The translations under genes were made by a program, and so were the position numbers. The notes beneath the pieces are model-generated. The model did not search any database, had not been told where the DNA came from, and was given only the letters and a program-made list of their open reading frames with translations. Shown one piece after another: positions 43,260 to 54,265 of a stretch of 63,803 bases of DNA. The stretch is from positions 1-63,803 of the forward strand of contig JAFXXD010000034.1 of NCBI GenBank assembly GCA_017542475.1, read 5' to 3'. This DNA is from Ruminococcus sp. (lineage in GTDB: Bacteria > Bacillota > Clostridia > Oscillospirales > Ruminococcaceae). Every line of letters begins with the position of its first letter. Position 1 is the first letter of the stretch.

Positions 43260-45446
43260 ATGAAAATTGCAGGCTTTTCGCTGAAAAAGCTCCCGCGCGA
43301 CATCATCACGGGTATCATCATCGCGCTCGTTTCCATACCGATATCTATGGGCTATGCGCAGGTAGCGGGTCTGCCGCCTGTATACGGACTTTACGGCTCT
43401 ATCTTCCCGATACTTATATTCGGGCTCTTCTCTACCTCAGAGCAGTTCATATTCGGGGTGGACGCCGCTCCTGCGGCTCTTGTCGGAGCATTTATCGCCT
43501 CAAAGGGCATAGCTTCGGGCTCGGAGGAAGCCGTGCGGCTCGTTCCGATGATAACGCTGTTCGTGGCGGTATGGCTGCTCGTCTTCTTCGTGATGAAGGC
43601 GGGACGGCTCGTAAACTACATCTCCACGCCCGTGATGGGCGGCTTCATCAGCGGTATCTCCACCACCATCATCTTTATGCAGATACCGAAGGTGCTCGGC
43701 GGTACGAGCGGGAACGGCGAGATAGCGGAGCTCATCGCGCACATCGTCCGCACCTGCCGTGAGAGCTTCAACACGATGTCCCTTATACTCGGAGCGGCTT
43801 CGCTGGCTTTGCTGCTGCTCTCAAAGAAGATAGTGCCGAAGCTCCCGATGTCGGTGTTCGTTATGGCGGGCGGAGCGGCACTCGGCTATTTCGGCTTCGC
43901 GGACAGGTACGGCGTGGCTAAGCTTGCCGCTATCAGGACGGGGCTGCCCGCTTGGGACTTCCCGCACATCGACTACGACCTCCTCGGCGACGTTGTCCCC
44001 ACGAGTCTGACTATCGCGGTCGTGATAATGGCGGAGACACTGCTCGCGTCGAATAATCTTGCCAACAAGAACGGCTGCCGTCTCGACGAGAATAACGAGA
44101 TAATGGTCTACGGTATGGGCAATTTCGCGGCTTGTCTGACGGGCTGCTGCCCCGTGAACGGCTCTGTTTCGCGAAGCGCTATGGGCGAGCAGTACGGCGG
44201 CGCGTCGCAGGTGATGTCGCTTGCAGCGGCGGGGACTATGGCTGTGATAATGATGTTTTTCACGGGCTTTATACAGTATCTTCCTGTGCCCGTGCTGACG
44301 GCTATCGTCATCGCGGCTCTGCTCGGAGCTGTCGAGTTCGGGCTCGCAGCGCGGCTGTTCAGGCAGGACAAGCGTGAGCTGCTCATCTTCCTCGGCGCGT
44401 TCTTCGGAGTGCTGCTCTTCGGCACGGTCTACGGCGTACTTATAGGCGTGATACTCTCGTTTGTGTCGGTCATAATCAACACCGCTAACCCCAAGCGCTC
44501 GTTCCTCGGCGTGATACCGGGACACGAGGGCTTCCACAGCCTTGAGCGCAACACCTACTCGATACCGCTGAAAAATGCCGTAATATACCGCTTTTCTGGC
44601 AATCTCTACTTTGCAAACATAAGGATATTCATCTCCGACATTGAGGGTGCGCTCAAAGACGATACGCGGTGCGTGGTTGTTGATTCGGGCGCGATATGCA
44701 ACATTGACATCACCGCTGCCGACCGCATCTCCTCGCTCGCGAAGGAGCTCGCGGGCAGGGGAGTGAGCCTCTATTTCGCCTCCCACATCGGACACCTCAA
44801 CGACCGTATGCGCGGGCTCGGGCTCGGCTCGCTCGTCGAGGACGGGCATTGCAGGCGTACTGTCGCCTCTGCGCTCGCTGCTGCGGGATTTAAAGCTCCG
44901 TATGCGCTTGAAGCCGACGATGTCCCCGAGGAGAAGGCACTTCCCTACGGCAACGCCGACAGGCTCGAATTCGAGTGGGCTTTCGGCGACAGTGCCGAGG
45001 CTGAAATGGAAAAGTACACAGAAAAGCTGCTCGGCAGTATCGGCAGCGAAGCCGTACCGCCTGAGCAGCAGCTAATGGATATTATCAGCCCCAAGGGCTC
45101 GTGGAAGGGAGTCAGCGAGCTCGACAGCGAGGAGCTCCTTGCGCATTTGCAGCTCCACATACGCGAGCTCTCGGAGAAGCTCGGCATACCCGAGGAAAAG
45201 GTCGCCGAGGCTATCGAGCGGCGCAGGCTGCGTATCGCGAAGCGCGTCGCCGAGAGAGACGCCAAGGCACTTGAGCGGCTGAAGCAGCACGATATGCGCT
45301 TCAGGGAGTCGCTGAAAAATGACCATCCCGAGCTGAGCGAGAGGCTCGCAGAGCTCAGGCGCGGAGCCGTTGAGCGTATCAGCGCCGAGGACGGCAGCTA
45401 TGCCGACCTCATAAGTGAGCTTTACGGCGGCGAACAGAGTCAGTAG
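43260..45446 (+). CDS. SulP-family anion transporter with STAS domain and C-terminal coiled-coil extension
   Basis: The start at 43260 follows AGGAGG; the GTG at 43254 is too close. 728 residues. The membrane part (~1-420) has the SulP signature early (IITGIIIALVSIPISMGYAQVAGLPPVYGLYGSI split over helices 1-2), GGFISGISTTI and NLANKNG. A STAS domain runs ~445-550 (FANIRIFISDIEGAL, VVVDSGAICNIDITAA). Unusually, ~180 more residues follow, strongly charged and helical (EELLAHLQLHIRELSEKLG, RLRIAKRVAERDAKALERL). The family moves sulfate, bicarbonate or dicarboxylates; the ion is not deducible. Ends 7 bases inside the convergent lipoprotein gene. Confidence 0.9.
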   Translation: MKIAGFSLKKLPRDIITGIIIALVSIPISMGYAQVAGLPPVYGLYGSIFPILIFGLFSTSEQFIFGVDAAPAALVGAFIASKGIASGSEEAVRLVPMITLFVAVWLLVFFVMKAGRLVNYISTPVMGGFISGISTTIIFMQIPKVLGGTSGNGEIAELIAHIVRTCRESFNTMSLILGAASLALLLLSKKIVPKLPMSVFVMAGGAALGYFGFADRYGVAKLAAIRTGLPAWDFPHIDYDLLGDVVPTSLTIAVVIMAETLLASNNLANKNGCRLDENNEIMVYGMGNFAACLTGCCPVNGSVSRSAMGEQYGGASQVMSLAAAGTMAVIMMFFTGFIQYLPVPVLTAIVIAALLGAVEFGLAARLFRQDKRELLIFLGAFFGVLLFGTVYGVLIGVILSFVSVIINTANPKRSFLGVIPGHEGFHSLERNTYSIPLKNAVIYRFSGNLYFANIRIFISDIEGALKDDTRCVVVDSGAICNIDITAADRISSLAKELAGRGVSLYFASHIGHLNDRMRGLGLGSLVEDGHCRRTVASALAAAGFKAPYALEADDVPEEKALPYGNADRLEFEWAFGDSAEAEMEKYTEKLLGSIGSEAVPPEQQLMDIISPKGSWKGVSELDSEELLAHLQLHIRELSEKLGIPEEKVAEAIERRRLRIAKRVAERDAKALERLKQHDMRFRESLKNDHPELSERLAELRRGAVERISAEDGSYADLISELYGGEQSQ

Positions 45447-46534
45447 CTTATCTCAAGTATGTACATCTTATCGTCGTATACATAGTTCAGATCGTAGCCT
45501 AAGTCCGCATAATCGGATAGCTCCCATATCTCTTCATTCCCGAACAGCGAATCTATCGCCTTATCAAAGCCTGCTTTGTCGCGGAACATCATCTCCGCAA
45601 GACGGGTGTCGGCGCTTTCGGCGAGTATCCTGCCTATCTCATCGGTGTTATAGTCGGTGAGGTAGGCGTTTTTCATTACGAAATAGTTCCTGTCCATAGA
45701 CGTGCAGCTCGGTATGAGGTACTGTCCCTCGTCGAGCGACCGCGTGCGCAGCAGCAGCTCGTCGTTTATCATAAAATAGTTGTGGCAGAGCTTGTCGAGT
45801 GTGCTGCCGTCCTCGGACTCGGGGTCGTCCCACGTGACGTCTACCCAGTAGTAATCGCCGTACATTTTTACGTAGTTCCAGGCGTGTCTGCCGCGAATGC
45901 TCTGTCCCGTGCAGACTCCGCACTCTATGCCGAGCTTCTGCAATATGAGGCTGTATGCCTCCGAGTAGCCCTGACACACGGCGCTCCCGTCAACGAGGCA
46001 GCCGTATGCGTTCCCCCACAGACCGTTGTAGCTGAGGGAAACCTTGTCGGTCGCATAGCTCGTATTGTTCACGATATAGTCGTGGACGAACAGTGCCTGT
46101 TCGTATTCGCCGAGTGACGTCGGCACCTGCGAGATAACGTCGTTTACGGCACTCATAAGCTCGCCGTGCATTTCTCGGAGCTGCTCGGGCATATAGTCGT
46201 TGAGCGTCATAAACTCGACCGTCGTTTCCGAGCCCGACATCGTCGTGGAATATCCGTTTATCCAGAAGTATTCGGGGTGGGCGTGGCGTATCTCCAGCAC
46301 AGCCCTGTCTATGGTGTCCTGTTCGAGCCTTGCGGAGAATACCGTGCGGTCACTGTACTCCGAGAGCGAATCCTCCAGCGCCTTGAAAACCTCTTCGGAG
46401 GTGTAGGCGGTTACCGAAGCTTCGGGAGCTGAGGTGCTGTTCTGTCCCGGGAGGCAGCCCGACAGCGCCGCGCCGATGACGGCGGCTGTGACAGCGAGCA
46501 GCGCCGTCCTTTTTCTGAAGCGATATCCGAACAT
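45440..46534 (-). CDS. Transglutaminase-like lipoprotein, tandem copy 2
   Basis: 364 residues. Lipoprotein signal with lipobox ALSGC/LPGQ. Core: Cys in SAVCQGYSEAYSLIL, His in RGRHAWNYVKM and Asp in WVDVTWDDPE. Starts one base after the stop of the paralogue upstream, so co-translated. About one third of positions look alike between the pair, including FVHDYI(V/A)NTSYA-type and KLGIECGVCTG segments. Role on the envelope unknown. Confidence 0.85.
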   Translation of the reverse strand: MFGYRFRKRTALLAVTAAVIGAALSGCLPGQNSTSAPEASVTAYTSEEVFKALEDSLSEYSDRTVFSARLEQDTIDRAVLEIRHAHPEYFWINGYSTTMSGSETTVEFMTLNDYMPEQLREMHGELMSAVNDVISQVPTSLGEYEQALFVHDYIVNNTSYATDKVSLSYNGLWGNAYGCLVDGSAVCQGYSEAYSLILQKLGIECGVCTGQSIRGRHAWNYVKMYGDYYWVDVTWDDPESEDGSTLDKLCHNYFMINDELLLRTRSLDEGQYLIPSCTSMDRNYFVMKNAYLTDYNTDEIGRILAESADTRLAEMMFRDKAGFDKAIDSLFGNEEIWELSDYADLGYDLNYVYDDKMYILEISY

Positions 46535-46535
46535 A

Positions 46536-47624
46536 TCAGAAGTTGATGTTCACCGCGAACATATTGTCATATCGGAAATACTTCATCGTGTCGGGATCGA
46601 CATTCGATGCCTTGTACACCTTGCTGTCGTCGAAGAGGTCGTAGAGCGCTTCCTTGTATGACTCGAAATCCGCGAACATAAACTCGCAGTGCTTCTTGTC
46701 GGAGCAGCTCTCGATGTAGGATATGACCTCGCTGCGGTCATACTTGTCGAAATATGAGCCGTTCTTCACGTAGTAGTTCTCGTCCATCGCCGTGCAGTCG
46801 GGGAAGTAGCCCTGCGTCCAGTCGATACTGCGCGAGCGCAGCAGCAGATCGCTGTTTACGAGGAAGTATGTATGCTCCGCCTGATAGCCTGTCGCGTGGC
46901 TGTCGAGGTCGTCCCATGTGATGTCGAGCCAGTAGTATTTGCCGTCCGCCTTGACGTAGTTCCACGCGTGGTTCGAGCCCGTACAGATGCCGCTCTCGAT
47001 GCCGAGCTTGTTCATTATCAGCGTGAATGACTCCGCATAGCCCTCGCATACGGCTTTTCCGTCAACCAGACAGCCGTAGGTCGTGTGGCAGAGCTGAGAC
47101 TTGTCAGCAGCCGCTCCCGCGTAGTCGTAGGTGGTGTTGTCGGCGATGTAGTCGTGCACGAAGAGTATCTTGTCGTAGTCGCTTCCCGAAGGCACCTTTG
47201 ATACTATCTCATTGAGCTTTTCGTCAAGCTTTGCCGCCATCTCGGGGACATCGTCCTCCTCCAGACCGTCGAGCACGCCGAGCTTTATCTTCGAGCCGTC
47301 GGTGACTGTCGTGGCGGAATAGCGGTTGCCGAGCCAGAATATCTCGGGGTGGTCGCTCGGCAGATGTGCGAGCGCCTTCTTGACGTCCTCGTTAGTGACG
47401 TGGGTGTGTACGATGCAGGTCGATTTGAATTGCAGTATCTCGTCGCACATCTCGTGGTACCATTCGTTGGAGTTCATTTCCTCGCCCGTTATGGTGAGGT
47501 TATTCGGCACCGAGTTGACCTCGGGCTCGACGGGAGCCTCTATGTGCTCCTTCATCGGTGATGAGCAGCCTGCGAGCAGGACGAGCGAAGCGGTCATTGC
47601 TGCGATGATATGGTGTTTTCTCAT
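46536..47624 (-). CDS. Transglutaminase-like lipoprotein, tandem copy 1
   Basis: 362 residues. Lipoprotein signal MRKHHIIAAMTASLVLLAGC/SSPM. Core: Cys in KAVCEGYAESFTLIM, His in GSNHAWNYVK and Asp in WLDITWDDLDS. Upstream partner of the copy at 45440-46534; the arrangement indicates tandem duplication followed by divergence. The transglutaminase-like fold can cleave or crosslink peptide bonds; surface protein or peptidoglycan substrates are possible (inference). Confidence 0.87.
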   Translation of the reverse strand: MRKHHIIAAMTASLVLLAGCSSPMKEHIEAPVEPEVNSVPNNLTITGEEMNSNEWYHEMCDEILQFKSTCIVHTHVTNEDVKKALAHLPSDHPEIFWLGNRYSATTVTDGSKIKLGVLDGLEEDDVPEMAAKLDEKLNEIVSKVPSGSDYDKILFVHDYIADNTTYDYAGAAADKSQLCHTTYGCLVDGKAVCEGYAESFTLIMNKLGIESGICTGSNHAWNYVKADGKYYWLDITWDDLDSHATGYQAEHTYFLVNSDLLLRSRSIDWTQGYFPDCTAMDENYYVKNGSYFDKYDRSEVISYIESCSDKKHCEFMFADFESYKEALYDLFDDSKVYKASNVDPDTMKYFRYDNMFAVNINF

Positions 47625-47657
47625 TGTTTTTCTCCTGATATACCCTTGATATTTGTT

Positions 47658-48611
47658 TTACATTTTCAGTCCGTCGAAGCTCTCGTCGAGTATCTTCGCT
47701 GAGTTGCGGAACTTCTCCTTCTCGTCCTCGGTGAGCGAGAGCTCGAGCACCTCCTTGACGCCGTTCCTGCCGATAATACAGGGCACGCCGATGAATACGC
47801 CGCGGCTCTCGTACTCGCCGCACAGCTTCGCGGAGACGGTCAGCACGCTGTTCTCGTCGCCGAGAATAGCCTTGACTATCCTCGTGATAGCCATACCGAT
47901 GCCGTAGTAGGTCGCGCGCTTTGCCTCGATTATCTTGTAGGCGGCGGTGCGCACCTGTTCCTCTATCTTATTCATATCGTCGGTGGTGTATGAGTTGCGG
48001 TCGTCGGCGAGTATCTCCGAGACCTGCTTCGTCGCGAGCATCACCTGCGAGAGCGGTACGAACTCGCTGTCGCCGTGCTCGCCTATGACGTAGGCGTGGA
48101 TATTCTTCGGGTCTACCGTGAAGTAGTCGCCGAGGAGGTAGCGCAGACGTGCGGTGTCGAGCGATGTGCCCGTACCGATGACGCGCGATGCTCCGAAGCG
48201 CGAGAGCTCGTAGGTCACTCGTGTCATAATGTCAACAGGGTTCGTTGCTACGAGGAATATGCCGTCAAAGCCCGACTTCACCACAGGCGTGATTATCGAG
48301 CGGAATACCTCCGTGTTGCGCTGGAGCAGGTCGAGGCGTGTCTCGCCCTCCTTCTGTGCGACTCCCGCCGCGATGACGATGATGTCGGCGTCCTTGCAGT
48401 CGTGGTAGTCGCCCGCGTATATCTTCATATTTGACTTGGCGAACGCGAGACCGTGGTTGAGGTCCATAGCTTCGCCCATAGCCTTGTCCTTGTTAACGTC
48501 CACGAGCACGAGCTCGTTGCAGATACCGCCCTGATTCACCAGCGCGTATGCAAAGCTCATACCGACCATTCCCGTGCCTATGAGGACAACTTTTCTTCTG
48601 TCATTGTTCAT
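47658..48611 (-). CDS. ldh: L-lactate dehydrogenase
   Basis: 317 residues. NAD-binding GTGMVGMSFA with the adenine-ribose Asp in LVLVDVN. Substrate Arg lies in KEGETRLDLLQRN, the NPVDIMT loop is present, and the catalytic Asp-His pair is GTGTSLDTARLRY and IGEHGDSE. It reduces pyruvate to L-lactate to regenerate NAD in fermentation. LDH rather than malate dehydrogenase is indicated by the GETRLDL loop and ATNPVD. AAAGGAG precedes the ATG. Monocistronic behind a sigma-A promoter. Confidence 0.95.
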   Translation of the reverse strand: MNNDRRKVVLIGTGMVGMSFAYALVNQGGICNELVLVDVNKDKAMGEAMDLNHGLAFAKSNMKIYAGDYHDCKDADIIVIAAGVAQKEGETRLDLLQRNTEVFRSIITPVVKSGFDGIFLVATNPVDIMTRVTYELSRFGASRVIGTGTSLDTARLRYLLGDYFTVDPKNIHAYVIGEHGDSEFVPLSQVMLATKQVSEILADDRNSYTTDDMNKIEEQVRTAAYKIIEAKRATYYGIGMAITRIVKAILGDENSVLTVSAKLCGEYESRGVFIGVPCIIGRNGVKEVLELSLTEDEKEKFRNSAKILDESFDGLKM

Positions 48612-48641
48612 AATTCTGCTCCTTTGCTGTATAATAATTTA

Positions 48642-48670
48642 ATTTTATACTATTTTCGCTTTTATGTCAA
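48642..48670 (-). promoter_or_regulatory. ldh promoter
   Basis: Minus strand: TTGACA (48670-48665), 17 bases, TAAAAT (48647-48642). Confidence 0.7.
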
Positions 48671-48695
48671 GTTAATTATTGCTATGTGCTCGGCA

Positions 48696-49010
48696 GTGTA
48701 GGGGTGCATTCCGTGCGCCCGCCGAATCGTCCTTTTTTTCGGGCGGACACACGGGTCCGCCCCTACGGTCTGTGTAGGGAACGCCGCCCTCGGCGTTCCA
48801 CGCCTCACAGAACGACCTGCGGCAACGCATTGTAGGGGACGGCGTCCTCTCTCGCAAAACAATTCACTGGATTGTTTTGCGATTCACCCCTTGCGGAGCG
48901 CCTTCGATTATTTCGCCGTTCTTTAAAAGCTGTGAACGGCGACGAGGGACGCTGTCCCTCGACCCGCAAGCCTTTGAAAAGGCTTGAGCGAAACTTTTGG
49001 CTTCGCGTCA
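48696..49010. repeat. Composite of GTAGGGG-type repeats and long hairpins
   Basis: Contains GTAGGGGTGCATTCC...CCGCCCCTAC (48696-48765), GTAGGGAACGCC...GGCGTTCC and GTAGGGGACGGCGTCC. Then come hairpins TCGCAAAACAAT / ATTGTTTTGCGA (48853-48882), GAGGGAC / GTCCCTC near 48943-48960 and CAAGCCTTT / AAAGGCTTG near 48968-48987. No convincing gene lies between ldh and pflA. Confidence 0.7.
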
Positions 49011-49045
49011 TAGTTTATCTGTGTCGGAAGCTGTTCCCGCGCACG

Positions 49046-49792
49046 TCATTTTTTCCGCTTTTTCAGTCCCGACTTTATGCCCGAGATAATCATCTCCCGC
49101 GCCGCTATAGCGCCCTCCTTCGAGAGCGGCGGCGTGTCGGGCAGGGGATAGGGGAGCCCTAACCGCTCGTACTTCGGCTTCGCCATATCGTGGTACGGCA
49201 GCACGTCCAGCGCCTTCAGATTCGTCAGCGCGGACAGGAACTCCCCGAGGCGGAAAAGCTCGTCGTGGCTGTCCGTGATGCCCGGTACGACGACGTGACG
49301 TATCCACACGGGTATGCCGAGGTCGCGGAGATGCTCCGCAAACCGCAGTATATTGGTATTTCCTATGCCTGTCAGAGCCTTGTGCTGTTCGTTGTCGATG
49401 TGCTTGATATCGAGCATTACGAGGTCGGTGTATCTCAGCGCCTCGTCAATTTTTCCGCTGTTTTCGGGCGACCACACTCCCGCCGACGTGTCAAGGCAGG
49501 TGTGCACGCCCTTTTCCTTTGCAAGGCGGAAAAGCTCCGCGAGAAATTCAGGCTGTGCGAGGGGCTCGCCGCCCGTAGCGGTTATACCTCCCGATTTCAG
49601 GAACTCCTTGTAGGAGTCGTACTCGCGCATGAGCTCCTCCGCCGTAACCTCTCTGCCGCCGTCAAAGTCCCATGTATCGGGGTTGTGGCAGTATTGACAC
49701 CTCAGCGGACAGCCCTGAAAGAACACGACGAAGCGGATACCGGGTCCGTCAACAGTGCCGAAGCTGTCGGTCGAATGTATGCGTCCCGTCAT
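49046..49792 (-). CDS. pflA: Pyruvate formate-lyase activating enzyme
   Basis: 248 residues, start at 49792 (MTGRIHSTDSFGTVDGPG); the longer ORF upstream is the CCA gene in another frame. Radical-SAM motif GCPLRCQYCHNPDTW (C-x3-C-x2-C), SAM-binding GGITATGGEPL, VMLDIKH and HVVVPGITD. It uses SAM and a 4Fe-4S cluster to install the glycyl radical on pyruvate formate-lyase. The lyase itself is not in the window. The start overlaps the CCA gene stop by four bases (ATGA). C-terminus ends in a basic KKRKK tail. Confidence 0.95.
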   Translation of the reverse strand: MTGRIHSTDSFGTVDGPGIRFVVFFQGCPLRCQYCHNPDTWDFDGGREVTAEELMREYDSYKEFLKSGGITATGGEPLAQPEFLAELFRLAKEKGVHTCLDTSAGVWSPENSGKIDEALRYTDLVMLDIKHIDNEQHKALTGIGNTNILRFAEHLRDLGIPVWIRHVVVPGITDSHDELFRLGEFLSALTNLKALDVLPYHDMAKPKYERLGLPYPLPDTPPLSKEGAIAAREMIISGIKSGLKKRKK

Positions 49793-51108
49793 TTCAGCAC
49801 CTCCTCCGCGCGGCTGAGCAGAGCCCCGCGCTCGTTCGGGAGCTCGCCGTCTATGACGAGGTCGAGCAGCGTGTGCAGGCACTCGCCGACTTGTCTGCCC
49901 TCCGCTCCGAGAGCCATTATGTCGTTGCCGTTGACTGCAAGGTCTCGGAGCTTTATGCACGCGTTTTCCTGTATGAAGCGCTTGCCGAGCTCCGCGCACT
50001 CGTCGAACCATACATTTTCGGTCAGCACGAACTCATTCTTGGCGAGGTTGTCGGCTTTCTTTGCTTCGAGCAGGCGGAAGAAGTTGTCCTCACCAAGCCG
50101 CGATATCAGGCGCTTTATCTGCTTCTCGGAGCTTATCTTGTCGCTGTGCCGCGCGATTATCGCGCACACGTCCGCGATGACGGCGTTTTCCCAGTGGAGC
50201 CGCCGCATTATGACCTCCGCTGCCTGTGCGCTGACCTCGGCGTGTCCCTTGAAATGTCCTGTGCCGTCTGCGTCACGGTTGAACATCTGCGGCTTGCAGA
50301 TGTCGTGGAAGAGCATTGCCGTGCGCACTGTCGGGTCGGGCGGAGCTGCCGCCACCGCGCGGACTATGTGCTCGTAGACGTTATATTTGTGGTAGCGCGA
50401 GTGCTGCTCGAAGTCGAAGCACGCGCGGAATTCTGGTATCACCTGCGCGATGATGTCGCGGTATCTCAGAGCCGTCTCCGCGAAGCTTTCGCCCATTATC
50501 ATTTTTGACAGCTCGTCGCGGCACCTTTCGCGGGAAATATTGTCAAGCAGCCCGCGGAGCTCCAGTGCCGCCGCGGAGGTGCGCTCCTCGACTTCAAAGC
50601 CGAGCGTTGATGCGAATCGGACTGCCCGCATAATGCGGAGTGCGTCCTCGCGGAAGCGCTTTTCGGGCTCGCCGACACAGCGGATAATGCGTGCTTGCAG
50701 GTCATTGCGCCCGCCGAACGGGTCGTACAGCTCGCCGCGGACGTCCATAGCCATTGCATTTACCGTGAAATCACGGCGTGCGAGGTCTTCCTCCAGCGAT
50801 GCGGTGAAGGTCACTGAGTCGGGGCGGCGCGAGTCGCTGTAGCTGCCGTCCACGCGGAATGTCGTGACCTCGAAGGGCATATCATTGTAAATGACGGTGA
50901 CCGTGCCGTGCTTCAGCCCCGTGGGAGCGACCTTCAGCTCCGCGAAAACAGCCATTGTCTGCTTGGGGAGAGCGTTTGTCGTGATGTCGTAGTCGCTTAT
51001 TTCCCGTCCGAGAAGTCTGTCCCGCACGCATCCGCCGACTATATATGCCTCGAAGCCCGCAGATTCAAGCTTTTCGAGCAGATATGCGTATTTCCTGACG
51101 TTTTCCAT
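49789..51108 (-). CDS. cca: CCA tRNA nucleotidyltransferase
   Basis: Start at 51108 (MENVRKYAYLLEKL) with AAAGGCGGTGA upstream. 439 residues. Nucleotidyltransferase head GGCVRDRLLGREISDYDITT (catalytic DxD), RRPDSV, RRDFTVNAMA, the base-selecting ERCRDELSKM region, and an HD-type domain in the tail (HSRYHKYNVYEHIV, LFHDICK). It adds or repairs the 3' CCA of tRNA. The HD domain suggests the class II type with phosphohydrolase-like tail. Translationally coupled to pflA. Confidence 0.94.
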   Translation of the reverse strand: MENVRKYAYLLEKLESAGFEAYIVGGCVRDRLLGREISDYDITTNALPKQTMAVFAELKVAPTGLKHGTVTVIYNDMPFEVTTFRVDGSYSDSRRPDSVTFTASLEEDLARRDFTVNAMAMDVRGELYDPFGGRNDLQARIIRCVGEPEKRFREDALRIMRAVRFASTLGFEVEERTSAAALELRGLLDNISRERCRDELSKMIMGESFAETALRYRDIIAQVIPEFRACFDFEQHSRYHKYNVYEHIVRAVAAAPPDPTVRTAMLFHDICKPQMFNRDADGTGHFKGHAEVSAQAAEVIMRRLHWENAVIADVCAIIARHSDKISSEKQIKRLISRLGEDNFFRLLEAKKADNLAKNEFVLTENVWFDECAELGKRFIQENACIKLRDLAVNGNDIMALGAEGRQVGECLHTLLDLVIDGELPNERGALLSRAEEVLK

Positions 51109-51249
51109 TTCGTCACCGCCTTTCTTGAACTTGCTACTATTATATAACATTTATACCGAAAATGCAAGGGCGCGCCGCCGCCGCTGCATCTTAGCTCTGA
51201 GTTCTGAAAAGTGTTCACAGAAAATTAAGGAGTAGGAACGTTTTTTTTG

Positions 51250-51278
51250 TTGACAAATCAGCGCGTATGTGTTATAAT
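51250..51278 (+). promoter_or_regulatory. Distal promoter of the V-ATPase operon
   Basis: TTGACA (51250-51255), 17 bases, TATAAT (51273-51278). Shortly downstream GAGCT (51307-51311) and AGCTC bound a loop followed by TTTTT, a weak attenuator-like hairpin. An 8-codon frame (MNGGQLFS, 51353-51379) has GGGAGGAAG ahead of it. Confidence 0.75.
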
Positions 51279-51385
51279 ATTAAAGTCGTATGAAATGCGC
51301 AAAGGGGAGCTGTCTGTAGGGATAGCTCTTTTTCCGTATAGGGAGGAAGAAAATGAACGGCGGTCAATTATTTTCTTGAAACCTA

Positions 51386-51414
51386 TTGACATTTCAATAA
51401 CGACGTGGTATAAT
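51386..51414 (+). promoter_or_regulatory. Proximal promoter of the V-ATPase operon
   Basis: TTGACA (51386-51391), 17 bases, TATAAT (51409-51414). A leader hairpin AAATGAC / GTCATTT (51424-51442) lies just before the ribosome site of the first gene. Confidence 0.82.
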
Positions 51415-51459
51415 ACCGAGTATAAATGACCGACAGTCATTTTGCAAAGGAGGTACATT

Positions 51460-51771
51460 ATGGCATCCGAGGCAGTAAAAAGAATTCTCGAAGCCGAAGC
51501 CGAGGCGGATAAACGCTCCGCGGAGGCGCGTGCCAAGGCTGACGGTATCGTCACCGAAGCCGAGCGCAAGGCGTCCATCACCGTGCAGAAGCGCCTTACC
51601 GACGCCAAGACGGAGACGGGAAAGCTCCGCGACGAGAACCGCCGCAGGCTCGAGGAGTACACAAATAAAGCGGAGGAGGACTGCGCCGCGAAGCTCGCCG
51701 AGCTCGAAAAGACGGCGGCTTCAAACTCCGACAAGGCTGTTGAAGCCATTATCAGCGGATTTTTCAGCTGA
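51460..51771 (+). CDS. ntpF: V-type ATP synthase subunit H/G (peripheral stalk)
   Basis: 103 residues starting MASEAVKRIL after AAAGGAGG. Almost entirely coiled coil rich in Ala, Glu, Lys and Arg (LEAEAEADKRSAEARAKADG), the hallmark of the stalk subunit that pairs with subunit E. First gene of the nine-gene operon. The gene symbol follows the Enterococcus ntp scheme; naming differs between systems (G, H or F). Confidence 0.85.
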   Translation: MASEAVKRILEAEAEADKRSAEARAKADGIVTEAERKASITVQKRLTDAKTETGKLRDENRRRLEEYTNKAEEDCAAKLAELEKTAASNSDKAVEAIISGFFS

Positions 51772-51808
51772 ATGAAAGGATAATATGTGAAGGAGGGTGA
51801 TATAGCAG

Positions 51809-54248
<2,440 letters not shown>

Positions 54249-54265
54249 TCACGGAGGTGCAGGAT

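Noticed and set aside
49190-50377. 395-residue plus-strand frame over pflA and cca
   Set aside because: Both minus-strand genes have strong motifs and an overlapping start/stop; the plus frame lacks any domain.
51247-51429. 60-codon plus-strand frame ahead of the V-ATPase operon
   Set aside because: It begins inside the distal promoter and spans the proximal one; composition is not protein-like.
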